From NCBI GenBank assembly GCA_030620285.1, contig JAUXFA010000071.1:1-6495 (forward strand): a DNA stretch of 6,495 bases, read 5' to 3'. The notes below the pieces were generated by a model. That model worked only from the letters and a program-made list of their open reading frames with translations, was not told the DNA's origin and did not search any database. Source of the DNA: Piscirickettsiaceae bacterium (GTDB lineage: Bacteria; Pseudomonadota; Gammaproteobacteria; Nitrosococcales; Methylophagaceae). Made by a program: the position numbers and the translations under genes. Of this stretch, positions 5,925 to 6,495 are shown one piece after another (positions within the stretch are counted from its first letter, which is position 1; every line of letters starts with the position of its first letter).

Positions 5925-6495
5925 CGGCAAAAATTTACGTCGTCGGTGTTGATGAAGTTGGACGAGGCCCCTTGGCTGGTCCGGTTGTAACAGCTGCGGT
6001 GATATTGGATCCCAATAAACCGATTGAAGGTTTAAATGATTCAAAAAAACTAACTGAAAAACGTCGTGAACAACTAGAACCTATTATTAAACAAAATGCC
6101 TTAGCTTGGTCATTAGGGCGTGCTGAGCCAGAAGAAATTGACCAGATTAATATTTTGCAGGCGACACTATTAGCGATGAAACGAGCTGTAGAAGGTTTAG
6201 CAATATCTCCAACACATGCTTTAGTGGATGGTAATCAAACTCCGGATTTGGCTTGCCCGGTAACGACCATTATTAAAGGTGACCAATCTGAGCCGGCGAT
6301 TGCAGCAGCATCCATTATTGCTAAAGTGGCGAGAGATAGAGAAATGCGTGAAATGGACAAGCTTTACCCGGGATATGGCCTTGCCAAGCATAAAGGTTAT
6401 CCCACTAAACAACATCAACAAGCATTGTTAGAGTTAGGCCCGACGGTTATTCATCGATATTCGTTTAAACCAGTTCAATTGGCAAAAACCGAGTA
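5921..6495 (+). CDS. rnhB: Ribonuclease HII, 3' end cut by the window edge
   Basis: RNase HII cleaves the RNA strand of RNA-DNA hybrids and nicks at single ribonucleotides in DNA, starting ribonucleotide excision repair. The frame is open from ATG 5921 to the window end, 191 codons plus the bases TA. E. coli RNase HII is 198 aa and this protein begins about 5 residues later, so the stop (TAA or TAG) may be the very codon that is cut. The four metal-binding acids are present: D11 and E12 in [15 protein letters not shown]103 in LVDGN, and D121 in [17 protein letters not shown]. Other signatures are [14 protein letters not shown] (37-50), the [14 protein letters not shown] region, [14 protein letters not shown] (149-162) and HRYSF (178-182). 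The start overlaps the lpxB stop as ATGA with no strong ribosome site, so translation is likely coupled. The lpxB-rnhB pair is the usual tail of lpx clusters. Confidence 0.95.
   Translation, partial: MTAKIYVVGVDEVGRGPLAGPVVTAAVILDPNKPIEGLNDSKKLTEKRREQLEPIIKQNALAWSLGRAEPEEIDQINILQATLLAMKRAVEGLAISPTHALVDGNQTPDLACPVTTIIKGDQSEPAIAAASIIAKVARDREMREMDKLYPGYGLAKHKGYPTKQHQQALLELGPTVIHRYSFKPVQLAKTE

Noticed and set aside
5856..6421. Minus-strand ORFs of 62 and 66 aa opposite lpxB/rnhB
   Set aside because: Both are antisense to strongly conserved coding sequence and have no independent evidence.

Overview
The window looks like ordinary chromosomal housekeeping DNA from a gammaproteobacterium with an AT-leaning genome (GC roughly in the low forties, judged by eye). 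The evidence is the glyA - nrdR - ribD - ribE - ribBA gene order, which is widespread in that class, and GlyA and RNase HII proteins that read much like the enterobacterial ones. The genus cannot be fixed from sequence alone; a Thiotrichales/Methylophaga-like lineage is only a guess. All recognised genes are on the + strand.

Layout. (1) Positions 1-1057 hold the last ~351 codons of glyA, cut by the left window edge. (2) Positions 1058-1212 are the only real intergenic gap. It is filled almost completely by one long imperfect palindrome, which is either a MITE-like or palindromic intergenic repeat or an unusually large hairpin. (3) From 1213 to the right edge seven genes follow with gaps of at most 5 nt or overlaps of 1-4 nt: nrdR, a 72-aa CxxC/CxxC small protein, ribD, ribE, ribBA, lpxB and rnhB (cut by the right edge, probably within a codon or so of its stop). 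This spacing indicates one operon with translational coupling.

How the genes work together. RibD, RibE and the RibB half of RibBA supply three steps of riboflavin synthesis: deaminase/reductase, riboflavin synthase and 3,4-dihydroxy-2-butanone-4-phosphate synthase. GTP cyclohydrolase II and lumazine synthase (RibH) are not supplied here. The RibA-like half of RibBA has lost all three zinc cysteines and the RQEGRGIGL-type motif, so it matches the RibBX variant known from Proteobacteria, and a separate ribA must exist elsewhere. NrdR is the ATP/dATP-sensing repressor of ribonucleotide reductase genes. LpxB makes the lipid A disaccharide, and RnhB removes ribonucleotides from DNA.

Points of interest. 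These are the long palindrome just upstream of nrdR, an unidentified small putative zinc protein inside the nrdR-rib operon, the degenerate RibA domain, and an LpxB that lacks several usual gammaproteobacterial signatures. LpxB also sits where ribH-nusB would often be expected, so the rib operon appears joined to the tail of an lpx cluster. I see no phage, CRISPR, toxin-antitoxin, defence or other clearly new system.
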